Source of the DNA: Planctomycetia bacterium
GTDB taxonomy: Bacteria > Planctomycetota > Phycisphaerae > Phycisphaerales > SM1A02
Length of the DNA: 44,424 nucleotides
Direction of reading: 5' to 3'
Assembly (NCBI GenBank): GCA_005776885.1
Contig: SXOD01000015.1
Coordinates: 1-44,424, forward strand
How positions within the stretch are numbered: position 1 is the first letter of the stretch; the number at the start of each line of letters is the position of its first letter. A program made the position numbers and the translations under genes. The notes below the pieces were generated by a model that searched no databases, was not told where the DNA came from, and was given only the letters and a program-made list of their open reading frames with translations. This document shows positions 24,275-32,213 of this stretch, piece after piece.

Positions 24275-25993
24275 ATGCACCGCGCTTCCAATCGTCCGGG
24301 ATCGATCACCCTTGCCGCCTTCACGACCCTCGTTGGACTTGGGGTCGCGCCTGTCGTGCATGCCCAGGTCCAGTTTGTGGACGGCACCAGCGGCCGCATC
24401 CCTACGCAGTCGGAGTACACGAACCAGATTTCGCTGTGTGACATCGACAACGACGGCGACCTGGACTTCGTCGCGGCCAACGGCCAGGGGTACTCATCCG
24501 CCGGCACGGCGCTGAAGCCCCGCGTGTACGTCAACAATGGAACAGGCACCTTCACCGACCAGACTGATGCCCGGGTGGGAACCATCACGGGCTGGTTCCG
24601 AGGCGTCGAGTTCGGCGACGTCGACCGAGACGGCGACTGGGACATGCTGCTGGCGCAGGACTTCGTGAAGCCAGCTCTCCTCTTCATCAATGACGGCACC
24701 GGGACGTTCACCAACGAGTCCGCGCAGCGAATGCCCGTGATCAACCTGACCTCCAGCCGAGGGCAGTTTGGCGACATCGACAATGACGGCGACCTGGACA
24801 TTGCGCTGACGCACTCGGGCGGGACGTCGCATTTCGGTGCCGGCGCCCAGATGAAGATTTACGTGAACGACGGCACCGGACACTTCGCGGACCAGACCGC
24901 CGCACGAGTCCCGGCCGGCAACATCGGGCAGCAGATGGACGTCCTCTTCCTGGACGTGGACGGCGACCTGGACCTGGACATCCACCTCGGGACCCGCGCC
25001 ACGGGCGCCAGCGACAGCAAGCTCTACCTGAACGGCGGTGCGGGCGTCTTCACCGAGATGACCACCATCGTCAGCGATGCCACCGCCTATTCGTACGACG
25101 CCGGGGACATCGACGGTGACGGCGACCTGGACCTGCTTGGCGCCAACGCCGGCAGCGGCAACCAGGAACTGCTGCTCCGCAACGCGAACGGTCTCGGCAC
25201 GGTCTGGACCAACATCTCGTCGCAGATCTCGCCCAACCCTTCGGCCGACGACAACGACAGCAAGTTCTTCGACATCGACATGGATGGCGACCTGGACATG
25301 ATCATCGCCGTCCTGGGCGGCGCCGAGCGCGTCTACCGCAACAACGGGACCGGCTCGTTCACGCAGGCCACCGGGATCATCACCTCGGTCAGCGACTCCT
25401 CGCTCGACGTGAAGGTGGGAGACGTCGACAATGATGGCGACTTCGACGTGATCACCGGCCAGGGCGAGTCCGGCGCCTTCCAGAATCGGCTCTACCTCAA
25501 CAACGGCCCCGCCGACACGATTGCCCCGGCGATCATCCGGACCGAGCAGGCCACGGCCGCCGCCAAGCCCGTCGACCACGTCGTCCGTGTCGAGATCCAC
25601 GACCAGATGACAAGCGACCGCGGGTTCCACGATCGCGGCGTCGAGATCGCCTACACCGTGAACGGCGGTGCCGAGCAGTTGGCTTCCATGGCCTGGCACG
25701 GCAACAACATGTGGCGCGGCACGGTCCCGGCACAGGCGCCGCAGGCACAGGTGAGCTACTTCGTCCGCGCGCGCGACTGGAACAACAACGTCGGCACGGG
25801 ACTGACGCTGGCCTACACCGAAGGGGGCACCGCGCCACCGACCGGCGACGTCAACGGCGACGGGTTGATCGATGGCACCGACCTTGCGCTGGTCCTCGGT
25901 GACTGGGGCCAGGGCGGGACTCCAAGCGACATCAACGGCAGCGGCATGGTCGACGCCGAAGACCTCGCCATCCTGCTCGGCGCCTGGAACTGA
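24275..25993 (+). CDS. Secreted FG-GAP/VCBS repeat protein with C-terminal dockerin-like domain
   Basis: The 572-residue protein starts with a signal peptide (about residues 1-29, ending VVHAQ). At least seven Asp-rich calcium-loop repeats follow, for example DIDNDGDLDFV, DVDRDGDWDML, DIDGDGDLDLL, DIDMDGDLDMI and DVDNDGDFDVI, predicting a beta-propeller. A beta domain (about 420-515) precedes the C-terminal pair of EF-like loops GDVNGDGLIDGTDLALVLGDW and SDINGSGMVDAEDLAILLGAW, which matches the dockerin type I plan. In planctomycetes such tails are common on exported proteins without a cellulosome, so a sorting or surface-attachment role is plausible. No catalytic motif is visible; adhesion or glycan binding is likely. 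Confidence 0.9.
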   Translation: MHRASNRPGSITLAAFTTLVGLGVAPVVHAQVQFVDGTSGRIPTQSEYTNQISLCDIDNDGDLDFVAANGQGYSSAGTALKPRVYVNNGTGTFTDQTDARVGTITGWFRGVEFGDVDRDGDWDMLLAQDFVKPALLFINDGTGTFTNESAQRMPVINLTSSRGQFGDIDNDGDLDIALTHSGGTSHFGAGAQMKIYVNDGTGHFADQTAARVPAGNIGQQMDVLFLDVDGDLDLDIHLGTRATGASDSKLYLNGGAGVFTEMTTIVSDATAYSYDAGDIDGDGDLDLLGANAGSGNQELLLRNANGLGTVWTNISSQISPNPSADDNDSKFFDIDMDGDLDMIIAVLGGAERVYRNNGTGSFTQATGIITSVSDSSLDVKVGDVDNDGDFDVITGQGESGAFQNRLYLNNGPADTIAPAIIRTEQATAAAKPVDHVVRVEIHDQMTSDRGFHDRGVEIAYTVNGGAEQLASMAWHGNNMWRGTVPAQAPQAQVSYFVRARDWNNNVGTGLTLAYTEGGTAPPTGDVNGDGLIDGTDLALVLGDWGQGGTPSDINGSGMVDAEDLAILLGAWN

Positions 25994-26028
25994 TCGGTCC
26001 CGGCAATCGGGTCGAGTAGCACACTCGC

Positions 26029-26322
26029 GTGTCCCTGACCCACGCCGAGTCCGCCGCCATCCGTGCCGCAGTCGCACGCGTGGGTGATCGAATCCAGCCA
26101 CTCCTCCACCCGCACCCGGGACTGGTGCGACGCAACGCCTACGCGCACCTGTGGCTTGGCATCAAGGTGCGATTCGGCGACGATTGGCGCGAGACGGCGG
26201 AGCCCCGGAGCGTCCTGGGCCTCATTGAGTGGATTGGCTTGAACCCCAACGAGGACTACGACCGGTGGGGCGGCCCCGTGGTCCGGCGGTCGATCGCCGA
26301 TCGTGGCTTGCTGTTCGAGTGA
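26029..26322 (+). CDS. Small hypothetical protein
   Basis: This 97-residue soluble protein is not recognised. It starts at a GTG with TAGCAC six bases upstream. The sequence has an N-terminal amphipathic helix (HAESAAIRAAVARVGDRIQPL) and a Trp-rich C-terminal half (LWLGIKVRFGDDW, LGLIEWIGLNPNEDYDRWGG). Codon use and GC content match the neighbours. It stands between the VCBS gene and the convergent AsnB-flippase gene, ten bases before the latter's stop, and may be a stand-alone unit. Confidence 0.6.
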   Translation: MSLTHAESAAIRAAVARVGDRIQPLLHPHPGLVRRNAYAHLWLGIKVRFGDDWRETAEPRSVLGLIEWIGLNPNEDYDRWGGPVVRRSIADRGLLFE

Positions 26323-26332
26323 GCGGCCGGAG

Positions 26333-29300
26333 TCAGGCCGAGGCGCCTCGCGCTCGGAACGAGAGTCGATCCCGCACTGCGCTCCACGCGCGCATCGTGT
26401 CGGCGTGGACGCTCGGCTCAAACCGCCTGAGATAAGTCATGTAGTCGCTCGAGGAGAGGGCGGCGCTCACCAACAGGCAGCAGAGGGAGAAAACCGAACC
26501 CGGCTGGAGCAGGTCGAACCAGCCATAACTGACCACGACCGCCAGGAGCAGGGAGGGAGCGAATGCGCCCATCGCACACAGGGGCGATCGGAGCATGATG
26601 CGGATCATCGTGCCACGGCGTTGGCTGCCCCGAGGCATGGACGCCACGATGTGCACCGGCGCCATCACCAGGAATGTCAGCAGCACCGCCAGGGCCACCG
26701 AACCTGGACCTCGCCACCAGCTGGCGAGGAGCACGCCGCCGCCCAGCATCGCGGTGGTGAGCAGTTGCAGCCGAAACGCAAGCGCGTACTGTCCATTCGC
26801 GCGGAGCATCGCGCGGGCGACTTGGATGGGGTTGCCGACGATGAAGGCCATGGCCAGCACCACGAGCGGCTTCGCGGCGCCATGCCAGGATTCGGGGAGC
26901 AGGGTCTGCACGGCGCAGGACCCAAGGCTGGCGATCATGAGCCCTGCCGCGGAAGCGGCGGCCATCGCAGCCACCTGCGTGGTGACGTATGCACGCAACT
27001 GTTCCGGCGGGGAAGGAGCCAGCTTGCTGAGGATGGGCTGCAACACGCTGCCCACCGTGAAGCTCAAGGCGATCCCGATGAGCGAGGCAATCTGGTACGC
27101 AATGGTGTAGACGCCCAGCACGGCCTCGCTGTGGAAGAAGCTCAGTGCGAGGTAGTCGATGTTTTGCGAGATGCCGTTGAAGTAGTGCTGGAGCGCGCCG
27201 GAGCGGAAGTCGGGCCAGAGTGATCGGACCCGGGTCCACGTCCCGGGTTCCAGGAGTTTCCAAGGGTGGTGCCACGCGAGCACGGCCAACCGCCCCGCGC
27301 CAACCACCACCAGTGGCACCAGGATCGCGAGGGTCCCCATCCCGATCGCCGCCGCCCCGATCGTGAGTCCCAGCGTCAGCAGGCTGGAGGCGGTCTCCAG
27401 GATCGACAGGTACTTGAACTGAAGGTGTGCCCTCGCCAGCGCGATCGGGACGGTGGTGGCCGCGTCCAGCAGGACTCGCCCCGCGGCAAAGAGGAGCAAC
27501 GTGGCCAGTGCCGGCTGCGAGTACCACCCGGCAATGAAGGGGCCGGCGATCAGTGCAATCGCCATCGTCCCGACGCCTGAGAGGAGGGCCAGCCTTGTCG
27601 CCGCAGCCTCCCATCGATCCCCATCGATCGCGCGTCGCTGAATGATGAGGTCACCGGCAGCACCGGGATACAGGATGCTCATCAGGGTGACGAGCGATAT
27701 CGCGAGCGTCGCGGCGCCGAGGTCGGCCGGGAACAGCAGATAGGCCATCACCAGGTACGTCGCGATGCTGCATGCCTTCTGCACCCCGGTCTGCACCAAA
27801 CCCCAGGCCGTGCCAGTGGTGAGCTGCCGCCCGATTTCACCGGCCTCCGCCGTGTGCGTTCCCGGTGTCGCGTGCGGGCGAGGAATGGTGGCCGTCGTCG
27901 CGGGAATGGGGTCACCTCGGTCGATCGACCGCTCGACGCTGCCATCGACGCTCAGGTCCGTGAATGCCTTGACGGCGACGGGCAGCAGGTCTGGGGCCCT
28001 GGAGATTTCGTCGAACGTCATCCGGTGCGTCCATCGAGCCGCCCACGCCTGGAACGCAATGATCGTCCAGAGTTCCCACTGGGCCTGCCGGCTGCCTGAT
28101 TGGTGGCTCTCCCACAAGTCGCGCACGGCGATCGGGTCAAAGTGGCCGTCGCGAATGAGCCGCCTCGGCTCGATGTGCGACCAAGCCCATTCCTTCAGCG
28201 GGCCCCGGAGCCACTGGTCCAGTGGGACGCCGAAGCCCATCTTGCGCTTGACCATCAACTCGGGGGGGACGTATCGGGCCAGGAGTTCCCGCAACACGAT
28301 CTTGCCTCGGCCATCGCGGTACTTCATCCGTGCCGGAATGCGGAAGGCGAGTTCACACAGGTGGTAGTCCGTGAAGGGCTCGCGACCCTCAAGGCTGTTG
28401 GCCATCGTCACGCGGTCGGTCTTGGCGAGGATCTCGTCCGGCAGGTACGAGACGATGTCCGCGTGCATCATGCGGGTCATCGGGCTGACGCCACTCGGCC
28501 GCCACGCCGGGTCGGTCATGGGTGAGACCAGATCCTGTCCACCGAGCACGAAGTCGCCCGGTCGCTTGTGGATCGACGCGATCACGGAGTAGAAGTCTGC
28601 CGGCGACCTGACGGAGATCACCGAGGCCAGCTTCAGGAGTCGGTCCGTCACCAGCGTTCGCTGGGACCCCGGCGTGCGCGCGTTGATGCCAGCGAGCAGC
28701 CGGTTGAGCAGCGGCCAGTTTCCCGCGTGGCATGCGCCGGCGATGGCCAGTCGAACGGGGTACGGCAGCCAGCCGAACTGCCGCTTGACCAGGGCGCCAT
28801 AGTGGTATCGGTCGTAGCCGCCGAAGAATTCATCGCCGCCATCTCCGGAGAGCGCGACAGTGACCTGTGTCCGCGCCAGCCTCGACACGATGCAGGTCGG
28901 TATGGCGCTGGAGTCTCCAAACGGCTCGTCAAACGCCTCGGAGAGAAGCGGGAGGACGCCGATCGCGTCCGCGGCGCTCACCGTGAGTTCGGTGTGCCGA
29001 GTGCCCAGGTGGGCAGCGATCCGGCGAGCGTTCGCGGCTTCGTCGAAATCGGGATCGTCAAACCCGATCGTGAATGTTCGCAGCGGCTCAGACGACTCCT
29101 GCGCGGCAAGGGCCACCACCAGCGACGAATCCACGCCACCGGAGAGGAACGCGCCCACGGGGACGTCGGCGATGAGTCGCATCCGAATCGCGCGGCGGAG
29201 GCACGTCTCGACGGCATCCAGTGCCTCAGCCTCGTCCAGGATGGGATTGGCGCCGCCGCGTTCCGCCGCCTCCTTGGCGCTCCACCACTGCACCAGCGAC

Positions 29301-29971
29301 GTGGATCGGTCGGCGGCATTCCAGCGGAGCAGGTGCCCAGGTGGAACCTTGTGGAAATCCTCGAAGATGCAGAAAGGGCTCGGGACGTAGCCGTAGCGGG
29401 TGTACAGCGTGAGCGAGCCACGGTCGACACGTGGGACAAACCCCGGGATGGCGCGAATGGCCTTGAGTTCACTCGCGAAAGCCAGGATGTCCTTGCCTGG
29501 TCCAATCATCGCCCAATGCAGCGGCTTGACGCCGATGCGGTCGCGGGCCAACGTGAGGGTGGCCTCCAGCGAGTCCCAGACCGCGAACGCAAACATCCCG
29601 TTGAACCGGTCGAGCGCGGCCCTGATGCCCCATTCCTCGAACGAGGCGAGCATCACCTCGGTGTCAGACCCGCCACGGAATCCGTGGCCACGGGCGCGCA
29701 GCTCGTCCCGGAGCTCGCGGAAGTTGTAGACCTCGCCATTGAAGACAATCGTGAACCTCCCGGACGCCGACGCCATCGGCTGGTGACCGCACGGTGACAG
29801 GTCCTGGATGGAGAGCCTCCGGAATCCGAAGGCGATACCACGGTTCCGTTCCACCCACACACCCTCGTCGTCGGGCCCCCGGAGCCGGAGCGTGTCAGCC
29901 ATTGCCCGCGCGACGCCGGCAGGATCGTCGAGCCGGCGATTCGGATCTGCAAAGCCTGCGATGCCACACAT
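26333..29971 (-). CDS. Fusion of AsnB-like glutamine amidotransferase and Wzx-like polysaccharide flippase
   Basis: The start at 29971 gives MCGIAGF, with Cys2 as the N-terminal nucleophile of a class II glutaminase (FNGEVYNF, GSDTEVML). An asparagine-synthase domain follows (about 230-650) with the ATP motif FLSGGVDSSLV (276-286) and SGDGGDEFFGGYDRY (375-389). After a Thr/Pro-rich linker (about 656-712) comes a MOP-superfamily membrane domain (about 715-1190) with roughly a dozen helices, of the kind that flips undecaprenyl-linked repeat units. Both halves are normally separate proteins in polysaccharide loci. The frame is continuous, with no ATG at the junction. The AsnB half probably amidates a uronic-acid sugar or related group. 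TAGACT lies 14 bases upstream. Confidence 0.88.
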   Translation of the reverse strand: MCGIAGFADPNRRLDDPAGVARAMADTLRLRGPDDEGVWVERNRGIAFGFRRLSIQDLSPCGHQPMASASGRFTIVFNGEVYNFRELRDELRARGHGFRGGSDTEVMLASFEEWGIRAALDRFNGMFAFAVWDSLEATLTLARDRIGVKPLHWAMIGPGKDILAFASELKAIRAIPGFVPRVDRGSLTLYTRYGYVPSPFCIFEDFHKVPPGHLLRWNAADRSTSLVQWWSAKEAAERGGANPILDEAEALDAVETCLRRAIRMRLIADVPVGAFLSGGVDSSLVVALAAQESSEPLRTFTIGFDDPDFDEAANARRIAAHLGTRHTELTVSAADAIGVLPLLSEAFDEPFGDSSAIPTCIVSRLARTQVTVALSGDGGDEFFGGYDRYHYGALVKRQFGWLPYPVRLAIAGACHAGNWPLLNRLLAGINARTPGSQRTLVTDRLLKLASVISVRSPADFYSVIASIHKRPGDFVLGGQDLVSPMTDPAWRPSGVSPMTRMMHADIVSYLPDEILAKTDRVTMANSLEGREPFTDYHLCELAFRIPARMKYRDGRGKIVLRELLARYVPPELMVKRKMGFGVPLDQWLRGPLKEWAWSHIEPRRLIRDGHFDPIAVRDLWESHQSGSRQAQWELWTIIAFQAWAARWTHRMTFDEISRAPDLLPVAVKAFTDLSVDGSVERSIDRGDPIPATTATIPRPHATPGTHTAEAGEIGRQLTTGTAWGLVQTGVQKACSIATYLVMAYLLFPADLGAATLAISLVTLMSILYPGAAGDLIIQRRAIDGDRWEAAATRLALLSGVGTMAIALIAGPFIAGWYSQPALATLLLFAAGRVLLDAATTVPIALARAHLQFKYLSILETASSLLTLGLTIGAAAIGMGTLAILVPLVVVGAGRLAVLAWHHPWKLLEPGTWTRVRSLWPDFRSGALQHYFNGISQNIDYLALSFFHSEAVLGVYTIAYQIASLIGIALSFTVGSVLQPILSKLAPSPPEQLRAYVTTQVAAMAAASAAGLMIASLGSCAVQTLLPESWHGAAKPLVVLAMAFIVGNPIQVARAMLRANGQYALAFRLQLLTTAMLGGGVLLASWWRGPGSVALAVLLTFLVMAPVHIVASMPRGSQRRGTMIRIMLRSPLCAMGAFAPSLLLAVVVSYGWFDLLQPGSVFSLCCLLVSAALSSSDYMTYLRRFEPSVHADTMRAWSAVRDRLSFRARGASA

Positions 29972-30001
29972 GCGAGTGAGAACCCAGTCTACGCGCGCCT
30001 C

Positions 30002-30007
30002 TACACT
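30002..30007 (+). promoter_or_regulatory. -10-like hexamer TACACT, 10 nt before glycosyltransferase TTG
   Basis: The hexamer is followed by ten bases and the TTG at 30018, where the family's usual N-terminal LRIVHYIDHVD begins. Confidence 0.4.
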
Positions 30008-30017
30008 CACCGCCGCG

Positions 30018-31175
30018 TTGAGGATCGTCCACTACATCGATCATGTCGATTTCCGCAGAGGCGGCCCCGCGCGCGCGGTGGTGGACCAAGTCCGGGTGAT
30101 GCACGGGCGAGGCCACGACGCGGCGATTGCGACGATGACCTCAATCGATGTCCCGGCCGCGTGGCGGCTGGGGGAGCCAGGGATGCCACGCTCGATCCAG
30201 GTCGCCAATGCCGGTGGTCGCATCATCACCGCGGCGGGAATCAAGGCGTTGGATGCGGCCGTCGCGACAGCTGACATCGTCCACCTCCACGGCGTCTGGG
30301 AACCCAGCAACCTCCAGGTGGCCGCGTTGGCGCGGAAGCGGGGCGCGCGCACCGTGGTCAGCCTTCGAGGCATGCTTGACGACTGGTGCATGGCTCAAGG
30401 GGGCTTCAAGAAGCGGATCTACCTGGCGTTGGGCGGGAGGAAGATGCTGGAGCGGGCGGCCGTCGTGCACTGCACGGCGCAGGCTGAGCTTGAACAGAGC
30501 CGAAAGTGGTTCCCCCGCGGGAGGGGCATGGTGGTGCCCAACCTCATGGACATGGAGCCGTTTCGGTCGCTTCCGGGGCCCGCAGAGGCGCGGACCCGCT
30601 TCGGCATCGATCCAGCGGGGCCGCCGGTGGTCCTCTTCCTCTCGCGACTCTCGCACAAGAAAGGAGTGGAGCACCTCATCGAGGCCACAGCGTTGCTGGC
30701 GTCCAGGGGGGTGTTCATCCGCACGATCATCGCCGGCGACGGGGACGAGGAGTACGCGGCGCGGATGCGCGCCCTTGCCGGCGAGGCGTGCGCTCCTGGG
30801 CGCATCGACTTCGTTGGCCATGTCGGGGGCCCATTGAAACTGTCGCTTCTCCAGGCAGCCACGGTGTTTGCGCTCCCCACCAGCCAGGAGAACTTCGGCT
30901 TTGCGTTCTTCGAGGCACTCGCGGCCGGCCTTCCCGTCGTGACCACCGACCTGGTCGACACCAAGGCCGAGATTGCGGCGAGTGGCGCCGGCGAGATCGT
31001 CCCGCAACGTGCCGACGCCTTTGCCGATGCGATCGAGCGCTTGCTGTCCGATCGCTCGGCGCTCGCGGAACGCGGCCGACGCGGCCGGGAGTGGGCGTTG
31101 CGTGAACTGGACACCGACGCCGTCGCGGGCCAGTTCGAGGAGCTCTACCGGTCGGCGCTTTCGGCGTCAGCGTGA
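30018..31175 (+). CDS. Glycosyltransferase family 4
   Basis: The 385-residue GT-B enzyme has an N-terminal acceptor domain beginning LRIVHYIDHVDFRRGGPARAV, the sugar-nucleotide domain (VVLFLSRLSHKKGVEHLIEA) and the E-x7-E type motif ENFGFAFFEALAAGLPVV. It should add a sugar to the growing polysaccharide at the cytoplasmic face of the membrane. I chose the TTG at 30018 because homologues begin at this point and a -10-like hexamer precedes it. An ATG at 29970, which interlocks with the AsnB start, would add 16 low-quality residues. The last nine bases overlap the GT2 gene on the other strand. Confidence 0.92.
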   Translation: MRIVHYIDHVDFRRGGPARAVVDQVRVMHGRGHDAAIATMTSIDVPAAWRLGEPGMPRSIQVANAGGRIITAAGIKALDAAVATADIVHLHGVWEPSNLQVAALARKRGARTVVSLRGMLDDWCMAQGGFKKRIYLALGGRKMLERAAVVHCTAQAELEQSRKWFPRGRGMVVPNLMDMEPFRSLPGPAEARTRFGIDPAGPPVVLFLSRLSHKKGVEHLIEATALLASRGVFIRTIIAGDGDEEYAARMRALAGEACAPGRIDFVGHVGGPLKLSLLQAATVFALPTSQENFGFAFFEALAAGLPVVTTDLVDTKAEIAASGAGEIVPQRADAFADAIERLLSDRSALAERGRRGREWALRELDTDAVAGQFEELYRSALSASA

Positions 31176-32012
31176 GGCGGTGCTCGAGCGCGCCAGCCGC
31201 AGCTCGCGAATCTTCAGCCAGATCTGGAAGAAGTAGATCCCCTTCATGATGCCGAAGCAGACGCCTGGGATTCCGTCAAGGAGGCCTCGCTTCCAGAAAA
31301 TGCTGTAGAGGGCGTAACCCGGGGCCGTCCACCATTTGTCGATGCCTTGGTACTTGCTTCTCTGGATCGGAGTGAAGTGGTTCCAGGCGCCGGGGGTTGA
31401 ATCGAGCCGGATGCGTCGAGCGGCCTCCCAGCTGGAATAGTCGTTGTGCCGCGCGATGTAGGCGTGCATGCCCTTGTAGTCGTTGTGCTCGATGGTGGCG
31501 GTGAGCATCCCGATCGAGCCCTCGAGGACGGGATGTTCGTGCACTTCCATGTCCAGCTTGGACCAGCTGTCCTCGTCGATCCGCTCGTAGAGGCCCTTGC
31601 CCGCGCGGAAGAGCGCCAGCTTCACCATCGGCGAGCCGTGGCGGAGCAGCCGCCCCATGAAGTGGTTCTCGTAGTGGATCCAGAATCCGACGTGCGTCGT
31701 GGCCGGCAGCGTGCGCTCGAGCTCGTCGATGAACGACTCCGGGATGTACTCGTCGGCGTCTAGAAAGAGGACCCACGGCGTCGTGACTGGGTGATTGAGG
31801 AGGAACCAGTTCCGCTTCTTGGGGAACTTCCCGTTCCACTGGAAGAGGACATATTCGGCCCCGTGCTCCTTGGCGATGTCTGGGGTCCGGTCCGTCGACC
31901 CCGAATCCACCACGACGACCCGGGCCAATCGGCCCAGCCGACACAGGCATCGAGGGAGGTTCTTTTCCTCATTCTTGACGGGGACGATGACAGTGACGGG
32001 AAGGGGGGGCAT
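31167..32012 (-). CDS. Glycosyltransferase family 2
   Basis: The 281-residue GT-A enzyme begins VTVIVPVKNEEKNLPRCL, has VVVVDSGSTDRTPDIAKEHGA and the DxD motif in VLFLDADEYIPESF, and resembles the KdtX/WaaE-like GT2 subgroup (FPKKRNW, HVGFWIHYENHFMGR). The C-terminal region is amphipathic and aromatic (GYALYSIFWKRGLLDGIPG, YFFQIWLKI) and likely contacts the membrane. It should extend a lipid-linked oligosaccharide. TACGGT lies eight bases before the ATG. Confidence 0.92.
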   Translation of the reverse strand: MPPLPVTVIVPVKNEEKNLPRCLCRLGRLARVVVVDSGSTDRTPDIAKEHGAEYVLFQWNGKFPKKRNWFLLNHPVTTPWVLFLDADEYIPESFIDELERTLPATTHVGFWIHYENHFMGRLLRHGSPMVKLALFRAGKGLYERIDEDSWSKLDMEVHEHPVLEGSIGMLTATIEHNDYKGMHAYIARHNDYSSWEAARRIRLDSTPGAWNHFTPIQRSKYQGIDKWWTAPGYALYSIFWKRGLLDGIPGVCFGIMKGIYFFQIWLKIRELRLARSSTASR

Positions 32013-32213
32013 GGCTTGAGACCGTATCGGGGGCCACGTACGGGTCGCCGGAAAGAAAGTTCAAAAAACTGAGGCAGATCGCTTGTGGCATCGGCTGTGG
32101 ATTCGACCTTCCGAGTTCACAAGTCAAGACCGGACGCTTTCGCGAGTTCCTCGTCGAAAGGTCCGCCACCTTGGGGCAACCGTGAAAGCGTCCGATAACC
32201 CGGACCATTCACG
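32013..32213. promoter_or_regulatory. 201-bp divergent intergenic region with 10-bp inverted repeat
   Basis: This is the longest gap in the window. It contains the GT2 promoter hexamer (TACGGT on the minus strand, 32021-32026) and perfect 10-bp inverted arms GGACGCTTTC (32132-32141) and GAAAGCGTCC (32184-32193), 42 bases apart. The second arm ends 20 bases before the ATG at 32214. Arms this far apart suit DNA looping by a regulator or a long-range RNA stem near the ribosome site. No SD site or gene was found. Confidence 0.5.
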
